Shown piece after piece: positions 1 through 8,088 of a stretch of DNA of 51,827 bases (position 1 is its first letter; each line of letters starts with the position of its first letter). The notes beneath the pieces are model-generated. The model ran no database searches. It saw nothing but the letters and a program-made list of their open reading frames with translations, and was not told the origin of the DNA. Both the position numbers and the translations under genes were made by a program. The stretch lies in contig JAFUKG010000016.1 of the NCBI GenBank assembly GCA_017467865.1, forward strand, positions 1-51,827. The letters run 5' to 3'. The stretch comes from Clostridia bacterium (lineage in GTDB: Bacteria > Bacillota > Clostridia > Oscillospirales > SIG627).

Positions 1-39
1 ATGTCCATTTTTGCCCCCGCTCTCCGCGACAGCTTTGTT

Positions 40-68
40 AGTATACCACACACCTTCCCTTTTGTCAA
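40..68 (-). promoter_or_regulatory. sigma-A promoter pointing off the left edge
   Basis: Read on the minus strand, TTGACA (63-68) and TATACT (40-45) are separated by 17 nt. Transcription would start near position 33 and run leftward. A GGAG/GGGGG-rich stretch then precedes a possible ATG at 6-8, so a gene probably begins right at the window edge, but only about two codons are visible. It is not the rpsT promoter, because rpsT ends at 207. Confidence 0.6.
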
Positions 69-170
69 CACTTTTTTTCATTTTTTTTGAAAAAGTTTTT
101 TCTTTGCTTTTTGGTGTCAAAAATACATATATTTTCATAATAAAAGGTAAAATAAAAAGGAAAACAAAAA

Positions 171-195
171 CCGCCGTATAACACGGCGGCATTGT
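171..195 (-). terminator. intrinsic terminator of rpsT
   Basis: CCGCCGT (171-177) pairs with ACGGCGG (183-189) around a 5-nt loop. On the minus strand the stem is followed by a T-rich tract, as expected for the end of the rpsT transcript. Confidence 0.8.
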
Positions 196-206
196 GTAAA
201 TAAGAC

Positions 207-473
207 TTACGCATTAAAAGAATTAAGCTTTCTTGTGAAAAGGCTCTTTCTTCTTGCTGCAGTATTCTTGTGCATGTGACCCTTAGCAACAGCGATATCG
301 ATCATCTTAACCGCATCCTTATAAAGAGCGATTGCAGCTTCCTTATCACCTGCTTCGAGTGCCTTCTCGTACTTCTTGATGGCTGTCTTCATTGCTGAAA
401 CATACATCTGATTCTGAAGTGTCTTCTTTTCTGTAACAAGAACACGCTTTTTTGCTGATTTGATATTAGGCAT
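207..473 (-). CDS. rpsT: 30S ribosomal protein S20
   Basis: S20 is a small basic protein that binds the 5' domain of 16S rRNA early in 30S assembly. The 88-residue product starts MPNIKSAKKRV, the usual S20 start, is Lys/Arg/Ala-rich and helical throughout, and ends within the normal family length. The reading frame extends three codons further upstream, but an AAGGAGGTG ribosome site (482-490) sits 8 nt from the ATG at 473, which fixes the start. It is monocistronic with its own promoter and terminator. The divergent arrangement with gpr and spoIIP is a familiar one in Clostridia. Confidence 0.97.
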   Translation of the reverse strand: MPNIKSAKKRVLVTEKKTLQNQMYVSAMKTAIKKYEKALEAGDKEAAIALYKDAVKMIDIAVAKGHMHKNTAARRKSLFTRKLNSFNA

Positions 474-537
474 CAAATACACCTCCTTAACTTAGCAATC
501 AGGTTAACTAATTGCATACTGTCCTATTCAAGTACTT

Positions 538-566
538 ATAATATCACGATTCTTTCAATATTTCAA
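538..566 (-). promoter_or_regulatory. rpsT promoter
   Basis: On the minus strand TTGAAA (561-566) and TATTAT (538-543) are separated by 17 nt. The leader to rpsT is about 60 nt. The octamer CAAGTACT (plus strand) occurs twice here, near 529 and 564, flanking the promoter; its meaning is unknown. Confidence 0.65.
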
Positions 567-666
567 GTACTATTTTTCAAGTTTTTTGATTTTTTTTGAA
601 AAAATATTATTTTCGACTGCTTTTACGCCTTCATACAAATATTATTATAAAGAAAAGAGAAACAAA

Positions 667-1572
667 ATGTATCAACCGAGAACAGACCTTGCCATGGAAG
701 CTCATGAGCTGGCGGCAAAAAACAAAAACAGTCCTTTAGATGGAGTTATATTCCGCGAGGAAATAATAGACGGATATAAGCTCACCCGAATAGAGATACT
801 TAACGAAAAAGGCGAGGCTGAGACAGGAAAGCCTGTTGGCAAATACCTCACCCTTCAGACAGGAAAGCTGTGGGAAGGCGGTATTGAAAATATATATTTT
901 GCTGCAAGTGCTCTGTCTAAGCTTTTGTCCGAGCTTATTGACTGCAATGCGTCAGCAGGTACAGTTCTTGTTACGGGACTGGGTAATATGACCATTACCG
1001 CCGATGCTATCGGTCCTAAATCCGTTTCCCATATAATTGTTACAAGACATTTAAAGAGTGCTTCTCCGGAATTATTTGACGGTATGGGATTTTCCGACGT
1101 TGCCGCTATATCCCCCGGAGTTTTGAGTCAAACGGGAATTGAAACAGTAGAAATTGTCAAAAGCGTTTCAAAAAAGCTGTTGCCGTCTGTTATCATAGCA
1201 ATTGATTCTCTTGCTGCAAGAGACATCTCCCGACTGGGCTCAACAATCCAGCTTACCGACACCGGTATAGCACCCGGTGCAGGCATCGGAAACAGACGGG
1301 TACCCCTCAACGAAAAGACTCTTGGTATTCCCGTTATATCCATCGGCATTCCGACGGTTGTAGATGCCATCACCCTTACTGCAAATATTCTTGAAAAGTA
1401 CTACGGCTCAACAGACAGTTTGTCTGATGACGTAGAGGAAGCTGGTTTTTTCGTTACACCGAAAGATACCGACAAAATTATATCGTATATGTCAAAGGTT
1501 ATAGGATATGCCGTCAATATGGTATTTCACGACAATCTTTCATATGAAGAAATGATATCTTTATCCAATTAA
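667..1572 (+). CDS. gpr: GPR endopeptidase (spore protease)
   Basis: GPR degrades the DNA-protecting small acid-soluble proteins when a spore germinates. It is made as an inactive zymogen in the forespore and trimmed at its N-terminus. The 301-residue product has the family signatures: RTDLAMEA at the N-terminus (residues 5-12), VTGLGN, DSLAARD, and DTGIAPGAGIGNRR followed by GIPVISIGIPTVVDA. The propeptide before RTDLA is only a few residues long. The frame stays open upstream to a TTG at 586, but the family N-terminus begins at the ATG at 667. The Shine-Dalgarno is weak (AAGAAAAGAG). spoIIP follows 12 nt downstream, so the two are probably one forespore transcription unit. I saw no convincing sigma-G boxes. 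Confidence 0.95.
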   Translation: MYQPRTDLAMEAHELAAKNKNSPLDGVIFREEIIDGYKLTRIEILNEKGEAETGKPVGKYLTLQTGKLWEGGIENIYFAASALSKLLSELIDCNASAGTVLVTGLGNMTITADAIGPKSVSHIIVTRHLKSASPELFDGMGFSDVAAISPGVLSQTGIETVEIVKSVSKKLLPSVIIAIDSLAARDISRLGSTIQLTDTGIAPGAGIGNRRVPLNEKTLGIPVISIGIPTVVDAITLTANILEKYYGSTDSLSDDVEEAGFFVTPKDTDKIISYMSKVIGYAVNMVFHDNLSYEEMISLSN

Positions 1573-1584
1573 AGGAGGTATTTT

Positions 1585-2562
1585 ATGAAAGAGAAAATCA
1601 AAACCGCCAAGGATTTCATATGCTTTTATCTGGCATTGCCCCTTTTTGTCCTCATGGTACTCGCCACAGGGGTTGGAGCCGTAGGAAGTGAAGTGACAAT
1701 TCCTGCTGCTATATTTATAAAGGAAGAAAAAGAATTGAGCAATCCGCCGAGTAAAATAATATCGGGGGAAATTTCGTCGGATAACGGAGTTTTTACAATA
1801 AACGCAAAGGATCTGTCCAAGGATTACAACATTCTCAACGCCACAAACAAAGAAGTTGACGAAGAAGAGCTTCTTCAAGCCCCGCCGTTGTACAAATACG
1901 ACGAGTCGGCTCCTATGGTGCTTGTGGTACATACTCACGGGACAGAGTGCTATTCTTCGGAAGAGCAATCGTTCTCAACTCCTGACGAAGGCGGAAGTTA
2001 CGGCTTTTATGACAGCAACTCTGAAACACGTTCAACCGACGTTCAAAGCAATATGATTGCAATAGGAGAAGCTTTTTGTTCTGCCCTTTCAAGGAATGGA
2101 GTAAGCGCCATTCAATGCAGAATAATGCATGATAAAGAGGATTACAATAGCTCGTATGCAAATTCGAGAAAGTCCATAGAAGAATATTTGGAAGAGTTTC
2201 CTTCAATAAAATACGTTATTGACATACATAGGGACTCCCTAACAGCAGAGGACGGGACAAAGACAAAACTTATTGCAGGGGAGATAGAGGATTGCGCTCA
2301 GGTCATGCTTGTCAACGGTACTGCTTTTGACAATTGGGAGGACAATCTTTCTCTTGCGCTGAAATTAAAAAAAGCAATGGACGAAAAATACCCATCGCTT
2401 TCAAGACCTATATATCTGAGAAATTCAAAATACAATCTCGACCTGACAAGAGGAAGCTTACTGCTTGAAGTTGGCACCTGCGCCAACACCTTTGAAGAAG
2501 CCAAGCGTGCCGCCGAGCTATCGGCAGAATGCTTTGCGTCGGTTATTAAACAAGGAAATTGA
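1585..2562 (+). CDS. spoIIP: stage II sporulation protein P
   Basis: SpoIIP is a membrane-anchored N-acetylmuramoyl-L-alanine amidase and endopeptidase that, with SpoIID and SpoIIM, thins septal peptidoglycan so that the mother cell can engulf the forespore. The 325-residue product has one N-terminal transmembrane segment (about residues 11-33), a linker, and a C-terminal amidase domain. The metal-binding signature is VVHTHGTE (His116, His118, Glu121), with DIHRDS near residue 213. The start is set by an AAAGGAGG site 7 nt upstream. It directly follows gpr, the usual clostridial order. Its last 17 nt overlap the convergent DUF4364 gene. Confidence 0.94.
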   Translation: MKEKIKTAKDFICFYLALPLFVLMVLATGVGAVGSEVTIPAAIFIKEEKELSNPPSKIISGEISSDNGVFTINAKDLSKDYNILNATNKEVDEEELLQAPPLYKYDESAPMVLVVHTHGTECYSSEEQSFSTPDEGGSYGFYDSNSETRSTDVQSNMIAIGEAFCSALSRNGVSAIQCRIMHDKEDYNSSYANSRKSIEEYLEEFPSIKYVIDIHRDSLTAEDGTKTKLIAGEIEDCAQVMLVNGTAFDNWEDNLSLALKLKKAMDEKYPSLSRPIYLRNSKYNLDLTRGSLLLEVGTCANTFEEAKRAAELSAECFASVIKQGN

Positions 2563-3103
2563 CGTCACCTGTAGCAAGTCCCACTATACTGTTGATGATC
2601 TTTTCGGCACGTTCCCCGAAGTTGAGACTTATTTTTTCAAGATACTGTTTATTATCGGAATATATGGTAAATGAGACCATATCTTTATCCTTTATGCGGA
2701 GTGCACACTTTATACGCCAGCCGCCGTCCTCGGGTACAACGTTATTAGTATAAACCGAGCCGTCTTTTTTATAGGATATATATCTCATGAGTGCTCTCAT
2801 AGTATTGTCTCTGACATCCGCAAGTAGCACGTCTGCCATATTATCTATGATGATAGTTCCTTTTTCGCTGATAACATAATACTCTCTGCCGTTATCTCCC
2901 GAATATGAGACAATGGAGCCCGAGTCGAGAAGCTCAGCAAAGCTTTCCGCAAAATCAAAATGATTGACTGCACCCTCCCACATAACTACCTCGCTGAGAG
3001 TGTCGAAGTCCACCTCCTGCCCTATCTTTTCAAAAAGTCGAAAGAGATAGAGGATATAAAGCTTTATTTCGTTTTTTTCTATTATAATTGTACGTCTTGG
3101 CAT
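2546..3103 (-). CDS. DUF4364 family protein
   Basis: A 185-residue protein matching my recollection of the DUF4364 family, common in Clostridia and of unknown function. The N-terminal part (about residues 10-85) looks like a winged helix: LYILYLFRLFEKIGQEVDFD, then a region ending REYYVISEKG, which would be the wing. The C-terminal half has alternating strands. A DNA-binding role is possible but not shown. AGGAGG lies 6 nt before the ATG. It lies 9 nt downstream of the YgjV-like gene on the same strand, so the two are probably cotranscribed, and its 3' end overlaps spoIIP tail to tail. Confidence 0.75.
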   Translation of the reverse strand: MPRRTIIIEKNEIKLYILYLFRLFEKIGQEVDFDTLSEVVMWEGAVNHFDFAESFAELLDSGSIVSYSGDNGREYYVISEKGTIIIDNMADVLLADVRDNTMRALMRYISYKKDGSVYTNNVVPEDGGWRIKCALRIKDKDMVSFTIYSDNKQYLEKISLNFGERAEKIINSIVGLATGDVNFLV

Positions 3104-3112
3104 AATAACCTC

Positions 3113-3640
3113 CTATGATTTCTTTGTTTTTTTGTCGTGAATAATCATTCCAATAAACGCAAAAGCAAGCTGTATTGCGTGAGTAACGAGAACGCTGTAG
3201 GTTGCCGACAAAATATCGTAGGTACACCAAAGCAACATATTAACAAGAGTCCAAAAGCGGTACTTGGCTCCGTTTTTCTGACCGATGCAGAGAATAAAGG
3301 TAAGAGACGCCACGATTACAAGAAGTCCAAGGGCGGTAACTCCCCCTGCAACCCATATGTTCAATACTATTATAGCAATAGCGTAAGAGGTTATCAACCA
3401 TTTGGGGAGAGGTTTATTTTTAGAGTCAAAGAAATAGTTTATAAGAGTCTGCAAAGCTCCGAGGTAGCAAGCCGCCGCCCCGTTGATTCCGCTTCCACCC
3501 ACAAGATAGCTTGTGGCAACAAGTACGTTTCCGCAAAAGACCAAGAACAGTATAGTTTTCATCCGCTCTCCCTTGGTGAGAGATGCGAGTATCATAGACA
3601 AAAGTCCGAGCAAACTCAAAGCATAAGATAAAATCTGCAT
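3113..3640 (-). CDS. YgjV-like integral membrane protein
   Basis: A 175-residue, very hydrophobic protein with about six predicted membrane segments and a short cytoplasmic tail (HDKKTKKS). The paired pattern of helices, with GGSGINGAAACYLGALQTLI and a second related half, resembles the YgjV inner-membrane family, whose function is not known. It is read from the promoter at 3677-3705 with AAGGAG 5 nt before the ATG. Confidence 0.65.
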   Translation of the reverse strand: MQILSYALSLLGLLSMILASLTKGERMKTILFLVFCGNVLVATSYLVGGSGINGAAACYLGALQTLINYFFDSKNKPLPKWLITSYAIAIIVLNIWVAGGVTALGLLVIVASLTFILCIGQKNGAKYRFWTLVNMLLWCTYDILSATYSVLVTHAIQLAFAFIGMIIHDKKTKKS

Positions 3641-3676
3641 AAAGTCTCCTTAAAATTATAAAGCTGTACTGGAAAA

Positions 3677-3705
3677 ATTTTATCACAAAAAATAAAATTA
3701 ATCAA
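3677..3705 (-). promoter_or_regulatory. promoter of YgjV-like/DUF4364 unit
   Basis: On the minus strand TTGATT (3700-3705) and TAAAAT (3677-3682) are separated by 17 nt. It is back to back with the aromatic operon promoter. Confidence 0.65.
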
Positions 3706-3719
3706 GAGTAAAAAAAGAC

Positions 3720-3748
3720 TTGATTTTTAGTTTTTATTGTGCTACAAT
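3720..3748 (+). promoter_or_regulatory. promoter of the aromatic amino acid operon
   Basis: TTGATT (3720-3725) and TACAAT (3743-3748) are separated by 17 nt, with an extended -10 TGC directly upstream. Transcription would begin near 3755, about 20 nt before the leader peptide ATG. Confidence 0.8.
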
Positions 3749-3776
3749 TAAATAAATTATTTTCTCGGAGTAAAAA

Positions 3777-3842
3777 ATGAAGAAGTTTTTAAGAGCTACC
3801 GAATATCGATTTTATTATTACTTTACCTCTTCCATAAGGTAA
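3777..3842 (+). CDS. Phe/Tyr-rich attenuator leader peptide
   Basis: A 21-codon open reading frame with its own ribosome site (CGGAG, 6 nt before the ATG) lies between the promoter and a terminator in front of aroF. Seven of 21 residues are aromatic: Phe4, Tyr10, Phe12, Tyr13, Tyr14, Tyr15 and Phe16, with five in a row (FYYYF). This is the signature of a ribosome-stalling leader that senses charged tRNA-Phe and tRNA-Tyr. The peptide itself is probably not a functional product. The frame is too short for standard gene callers. A 6-bp hairpin (TTACCT with AGGTAA) spans its stop codon region. Confidence 0.85.
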   Translation: MKKFLRATEYRFYYYFTSSIR

Positions 3843-3925
3843 GGCTTTTCGGTTGCGCTCTTTTTCGGGAATTTTATTTGTTATTTTCACCCGCAGCCAA
3901 CCGGCTACGGGCTATTTTTATTTTA
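3792..3925 (+). promoter_or_regulatory. transcription attenuator of the aromatic operon
   Basis: Four segments with competing pairings are visible. 1:2 pairs AGAGC and ACCGAA (3792-3803) with TTCGGT and GCTCT (3848-3861); its loop holds the Phe/Tyr codons. 3:4 is the terminator at 3890-3911. 2:3 pairs CGGTTG (3850-3855) with CAACCG (3898-3903) and would block the terminator. A ribosome stalled on the Phe/Tyr codons would mask segment 1, free segment 2 and favour 2:3 (read-through). With ample charged tRNA, 3:4 forms and transcription stops. The pairings are seen in sequence; the switch is inference by analogy with the trp and pheA attenuators. Confidence 0.8.
3890..3925 (+). terminator. attenuator terminator hairpin
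   Basis: CCCGCAGCC (3890-3898) pairs with GGCTACGGG (3903-3911) with one C/A mismatch and a 4-nt loop, followed by a T-rich tract (3912-3925). It lies between the leader peptide and aroF. Confidence 0.8.
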
Positions 3926-3940
3926 TAAGAAGGTGTAATT

Positions 3941-4954
3941 ATGATAGTTATTCTTAAACCAAATCCCAATCCCTCTCAGCTTTCACACCTTAAAACCTGG
4001 CTTGAAAGCAAAAACGTAAGTATTCACGAAAGTGTCGGAGATTCACATATAATTCTCGGTCTTGTAGGCGATACCTCAAAGCTTGATATGGACCTTATCT
4101 CCGCTATTGATATCGTTGAAGACGTAAAGCGTGTTCAAGAGCCTTATAAAAACGCCAACAGAAAATTTCATGAGGAAGATACTGTAATAAAGGTAGGAAA
4201 TACTCAAATAGGCGGTGGTACCCTCACCGTTATGGCAGGTCCTTGCTCGGTAGAAAATGAGGAGCAGATGCTGTCTGTTGCAAGGAGCGTTAAGGCTGCA
4301 GGGGCTACAATCCTCCGCGGCGGCGCCTTTAAGCCCCGTACTTCCCCCTACGCTTTCCAAGGACTTGGTAAGGAAGGAATTGACCTTCTGAAGCTTGCGA
4401 GAAAGGAAACAGGGCTTCCTATTATCACCGAAATTATGGAAATTTCTCAGCTTCCTTTGTTTGATGACGTAGATATAATCCAAGTAGGTACACGAAACAT
4501 GCAGAACTTTAATCTTCTTCGTGAGCTTGGACGTCAGGAGAAGCCCGTAATGATAAAGAGAGGTATGTCGGCAACCTACGAGGAATGGCTGATGAGCGCC
4601 GAGTACGTTATGGCGTCGGGCAACGAAAACGTTATTCTCTGCGAAAGAGGTATACGTACCTTTGAAAGCTTCACAAGAAACACTCTTGATATTGCGGCAA
4701 TTCCCGTGCTAAAGAAGCTTTCTCATTTCCCCGTTATAATCGACCCCAGCCATGCAACGGGTAAATCGGCTCTCGTTCCCAACCTTGCTATGGCGGCGGT
4801 TGCAGGAGGTGCTGACGGTGTTATGATAGAAGTACACAATGACCCCTCAAAAGCTTGGTGCGACGGACCTCAATCGCTTAATCCCGAGGCATTTGAGAAA
4901 ATGAATAAAAAGCTTATAGCTCTTCACAGCTTCATGAAGACTATGGAGGACTGA
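3941..4954 (+). CDS. aroF: 3-deoxy-7-phosphoheptulonate synthase (DAHP synthase)
   Basis: Catalyses the first step of the shikimate pathway, condensing phosphoenolpyruvate and erythrose 4-phosphate. The 337-residue protein is the type I-beta (KDO8P-like) form with an N-terminal ferredoxin-like regulatory extension of about 75 residues, which in relatives mediates feedback control. Active-site motifs are all present: AGPCSVE (about 99-105), RGGAFKPRTSPYAFQG, KRGMSAT, and the metal-binding DPSHATG. AGAAGG precedes the ATG by about 7 nt. It is the first enzyme gene of the operon, so the attenuator upstream controls entry into the whole pathway. The symbol follows Firmicute usage; aroA(G) and aroG are also used for this type. 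Confidence 0.95.
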   Translation: MIVILKPNPNPSQLSHLKTWLESKNVSIHESVGDSHIILGLVGDTSKLDMDLISAIDIVEDVKRVQEPYKNANRKFHEEDTVIKVGNTQIGGGTLTVMAGPCSVENEEQMLSVARSVKAAGATILRGGAFKPRTSPYAFQGLGKEGIDLLKLARKETGLPIITEIMEISQLPLFDDVDIIQVGTRNMQNFNLLRELGRQEKPVMIKRGMSATYEEWLMSAEYVMASGNENVILCERGIRTFESFTRNTLDIAAIPVLKKLSHFPVIIDPSHATGKSALVPNLAMAAVAGGADGVMIEVHNDPSKAWCDGPQSLNPEAFEKMNKKLIALHSFMKTMED

Positions 4955-4955
4955 T

Positions 4956-5792
4956 ATGAATATTGGAATAGTAGGACTGGGTCTTATGGGCGGTTCTATG
5001 GCAAAAGGGATAAAAACGAAAACGGGTCATGCAGTTTTCGGCGGTGATATAAACGGCGAAACAATACTCATGGCAAAGCTTTCCGGAGCTATTGACGAAG
5101 AGCTGACAGATGAAAATATTCATTTATGCGACCTTATATTTTTAGCCCTCAGGCCGGGAATTGCAATAAAGTGGTTAAAGGACAATGCTGCAAAAATAGG
5201 CAAGAATGCAACCGTTGTTGACTTTTGCGGTGTAAAGAGACCCGTATGCCCCGAAATGCGAGAGCTTGCAGTGGGTAACGGATTTAAGTACATCGGAGGA
5301 CATCCTATGGCAGGTAAGGAGCGCGGAGGATTTAAAAACTCTACCCCCGACCTTTACGCAGGGGCTTCGATGATACTCACTCCCGACAAGGAGACTCTTC
5401 CCGAGACTCTCGAAATGCTTGGTAAGCTATTCGACGACGTGGGATTTTCAAGAATAGTTTACTCAAATCCCGAGGAGCACGACAGAATTATAGCTTACAC
5501 GTCACAGCTTGCTCACATAGTTTCAAGCGCATATATAAAGTCTCCCGAGGCTCAAAGACAAAGAGGCTTTTCCGCAGGCTCATTTAGAGATATGACAAGA
5601 GTTGCATACCTTGACGAGGATATGTGGACGGAGCTTTTCCTTCACAACGTAGACCATCTCACAAAAGAGCTGAACATTCTTATTGACAATCTCACAAAAT
5701 ATAAGGATGCTCTCGAAAATAATGACAAAGACGCACTTCACGCACTTCTTAAGGAGGGCCGTGAATGTAAGATAGAGGCCGGAGGAAACTGA
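4956..5792 (+). CDS. tyrA: prephenate dehydrogenase
   Basis: Converts prephenate to 4-hydroxyphenylpyruvate with NAD(P), the committed step to tyrosine. The 278-residue protein has the Rossmann fingerprint GLGLMGGSMA (residues 7-16), the substrate and catalytic motif GGHPMAGKERGG (His116), and a helical C-terminal dimerisation domain. There is no C-terminal ACT domain, so direct Tyr feedback through ACT is not expected; control may rest on the operon leader. It starts 1 nt after the aroF stop. Confidence 0.93.
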   Translation: MNIGIVGLGLMGGSMAKGIKTKTGHAVFGGDINGETILMAKLSGAIDEELTDENIHLCDLIFLALRPGIAIKWLKDNAAKIGKNATVVDFCGVKRPVCPEMRELAVGNGFKYIGGHPMAGKERGGFKNSTPDLYAGASMILTPDKETLPETLEMLGKLFDDVGFSRIVYSNPEEHDRIIAYTSQLAHIVSSAYIKSPEAQRQRGFSAGSFRDMTRVAYLDEDMWTELFLHNVDHLTKELNILIDNLTKYKDALENNDKDALHALLKEGRECKIEAGGN

Positions 5793-6844
5793 TGCAAAGA
5801 GTTCATATTGACGTAAAAAACGGCTATGACGTAATAATCGGTCAAGGGCTGATAAAAGAAGCGGGAAGAATTCTAAAGGACACGGGGATTTCGGGTAAGC
5901 TGGGGATTGTCAGCGACAGTAACGTTGCCCCCCTTTATCTCGATGCTCTCACCTCTTCCTTGAAGGAAATGGGATATGAGGTTATTTCTTTTGTTTTTCC
6001 TGCAGGTGAGCAGTCGAAGAACCTTTCTACTCTTTCTTCTATTCTTGAATTCTTCGCAGAGAACGGAATGACGAGAAAGGATACCGCCATTGCTTTAGGG
6101 GGCGGTGTCACGGGAGATATGACAGGATTTGCGTCGGGAGTATATATGCGAGGTATTTCTTACGTGCAGATACCCACGACACTTCTGGCGTGTGTGGATT
6201 CTTCAGTAGGCGGAAAGACAGCAGTTGATTTAGATGCGGGTAAAAATCTTGCAGGCGTGTTTATTCAGCCCAAGGTTGTTATTGCAGACACAGATACACT
6301 GAAAACTCTCGACAAGAAAACTTATGCCGACGGAATGGCAGAGGCTATAAAGACGGCAATTCTTGGAGACCGTGAGCTTTTTGAAGGGTTAGAAAAAGAA
6401 GAAGCTGACGAATACATAATTTCAAGATGTGTTAAATATAAGGGGAAAATAGTAAGCGAGGACGAATTCGAGATGGGAGTAAGAAAGCTTCTCAACCTCG
6501 GTCACACTCCTGCACACAGCATTGAAAAATTGTCCTCATATACCATACCTCACGGTCACGCAGTAGCATCGGGGCTCGGCATTATGGCGAGGGCGTCTTA
6601 CAAAGAAGGGCTCTTAAAAAAAGATATTTGCGAGAGAATACTAAGGCTTCTTGAAAAATACTCTCTTCCCACAAACACGGATTTTTCGTCAAAGGATATG
6701 GCAAGAGAAGCATTTTTTGATAAAAAGAGACAAAAGAATTCTATCAGCGTTATAAAGATACGGGGAATAGAAGACTGTATTATAGAAAACATTTCACTTG
6801 ACAAGACAGAAGAGATTTTTGAAAAAGGAATGGCATCCTTATGA
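5792..6844 (+). CDS. aroB: 3-dehydroquinate synthase
   Basis: Second step of the shikimate pathway: cyclises DAHP to 3-dehydroquinate using NAD+ and a divalent metal. The 350-residue product has the NAD-binding GGGVTGDMTGF, the PTTLLACVDSSVGGKTAVD segment, and metal-ligand histidines in NLGHTPAHSIE and HGHAVASG. The stop of tyrA and the start share one base (TGATG), which indicates translational coupling. Confidence 0.96.
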   Translation: MQRVHIDVKNGYDVIIGQGLIKEAGRILKDTGISGKLGIVSDSNVAPLYLDALTSSLKEMGYEVISFVFPAGEQSKNLSTLSSILEFFAENGMTRKDTAIALGGGVTGDMTGFASGVYMRGISYVQIPTTLLACVDSSVGGKTAVDLDAGKNLAGVFIQPKVVIADTDTLKTLDKKTYADGMAEAIKTAILGDRELFEGLEKEEADEYIISRCVKYKGKIVSEDEFEMGVRKLLNLGHTPAHSIEKLSSYTIPHGHAVASGLGIMARASYKEGLLKKDICERILRLLEKYSLPTNTDFSSKDMAREAFFDKKRQKNSISVIKIRGIEDCIIENISLDKTEEIFEKGMASL

Positions 6845-8088
6845 GAATAAAAGTTTTTCCCTCTCCCCTTTCGGGAAGCATTAAAGCAATTCCGTCCAAG
6901 TCGGATGCGCACAGACTTTTTATATGTGCCGCACTTTCTGATAAAGAAACGGTTATTCACCTGCCGTCAAGCTCGGTGGATATTGACACTACCCTTGATT
7001 GCCTTGAAAAGATGGGAGCAAGGATAAAAAAAGAGGGCGAATACGTAACCGTTACCCCCTCTCCATTTATAGAAGAATGCGTACTTAATGCAAATGAAAG
7101 CGGGTCTACTCTCCGTTTCATTGTACCTGTTGCCTCCGCGGTATGCGGCAAGGTAACCTTCGAGGGAAGTGGACGTCTCCCCGACAGACCTATAACCGAC
7201 CTTACTAATACATTAAAAGAAAACGGAGTTACCTTTTCAGCGGAAAAGCTTCCTTTCACAAAAACGGGGAGGCTGCACAGCGGAACCTTTACTCTCCCCG
7301 GAAACGTAAGCTCCCAGTACATAACGGGACTTCTCTTCGCTCTTCCTCTGCTTGAGGGTGACAGTGAAATAATACTTACAACCAAGCTTGAGTCATCGGC
7401 TTACGTTGACATAACGCTTGGAGCGTTAAAAAAATTCGGAATCGAGATAAAGGCAACCGAGAGAGGATATTTTGTAAAAGGTAATCAAAAATATATTTCT
7501 CCCGACAGACTCTCGGTAGACGGAGACTGGTCAAATGCGGCATTCTTCCTTGTATCGGGAGCGATAAAAAACGGCGTTTCAATGACGGGACTTGACCGCT
7601 CTTCCTTCCAAGGAGATAAGAGGATACTAAATGTACTTGAAAAATTCGGTGCACAAATCACGAAAAAAGACGAAATTTCGGTAGCAGAGTCAAAGCTTTT
7701 TTCAAACACCGTGGACATATCGGAGATACCCGATATGCTCCCTGCCCTTGCGGTTCTTGCCTCTTTTGCAAAGGGAACAACCAAGTTTACGGGGGGCGCC
7801 AGGCTGAGAATAAAGGAAAGCGACAGACTTCACTCTGTGACACAGCTGATAAATTCTCTCGGTGGAAAAGCAGAGGAGCTTGACGAAGGAATAAAAGTTG
7901 AAGGAGTAGGACTTCTTGGCGGTGAGGTTGACGGCTTCAACGACCACAGAATAGTTATGGCGGCAGCAATCGGCGGAAGCCTCTCCAAAAAAGAAGTAAT
8001 AATCAACGGTGCCGAGGCGGTAAATAAATCCTACCCTGCATTTTTTAAAGATTTTGAAAGCTTAGGAGGAAAATACAATGTCATCTGA
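6841..8088 (+). CDS. aroA: 3-phosphoshikimate 1-carboxyvinyltransferase (EPSP synthase)
   Basis: Sixth step of the pathway: transfers enolpyruvate from PEP to shikimate 3-phosphate. The 415-residue product shows KSDAHR near the N-terminus, ESGSTLRFIVP (the usual N-A-G-S-T-x-R region, here with Glu-Ser), GRLPDRPITDL, RIKESDRL, and DHRIVMA near the C-terminus. ESGSTLR replaces the common NAGTAMR/NSGTTLR, a known natural variation around the PEP site. It overlaps aroB by 4 nt (ATGA). Confidence 0.95.
   Translation: MRIKVFPSPLSGSIKAIPSKSDAHRLFICAALSDKETVIHLPSSSVDIDTTLDCLEKMGARIKKEGEYVTVTPSPFIEECVLNANESGSTLRFIVPVASAVCGKVTFEGSGRLPDRPITDLTNTLKENGVTFSAEKLPFTKTGRLHSGTFTLPGNVSSQYITGLLFALPLLEGDSEIILTTKLESSAYVDITLGALKKFGIEIKATERGYFVKGNQKYISPDRLSVDGDWSNAAFFLVSGAIKNGVSMTGLDRSSFQGDKRILNVLEKFGAQITKKDEISVAESKLFSNTVDISEIPDMLPALAVLASFAKGTTKFTGGARLRIKESDRLHSVTQLINSLGGKAEELDEGIKVEGVGLLGGEVDGFNDHRIVMAAAIGGSLSKKEVIINGAEAVNKSYPAFFKDFESLGGKYNVI

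Noticed and set aside
1..90. A 29-codon plus-strand frame beginning at base 1
   Set aside because: It reads through a clear minus-strand promoter and a T-rich tract and has no similarity to anything I know.
586..666. N-terminal extension of gpr from a TTG codon
   Set aside because: The extension is A/T-rich promoter-like DNA, and the family N-terminus (YQPRTDLAMEA) starts at ATG 667.
2546..2562. Frameshift or misassembly at the spoIIP/DUF4364 junction
   Set aside because: Both proteins have full family length; the genes simply overlap by 17 nt tail to tail.
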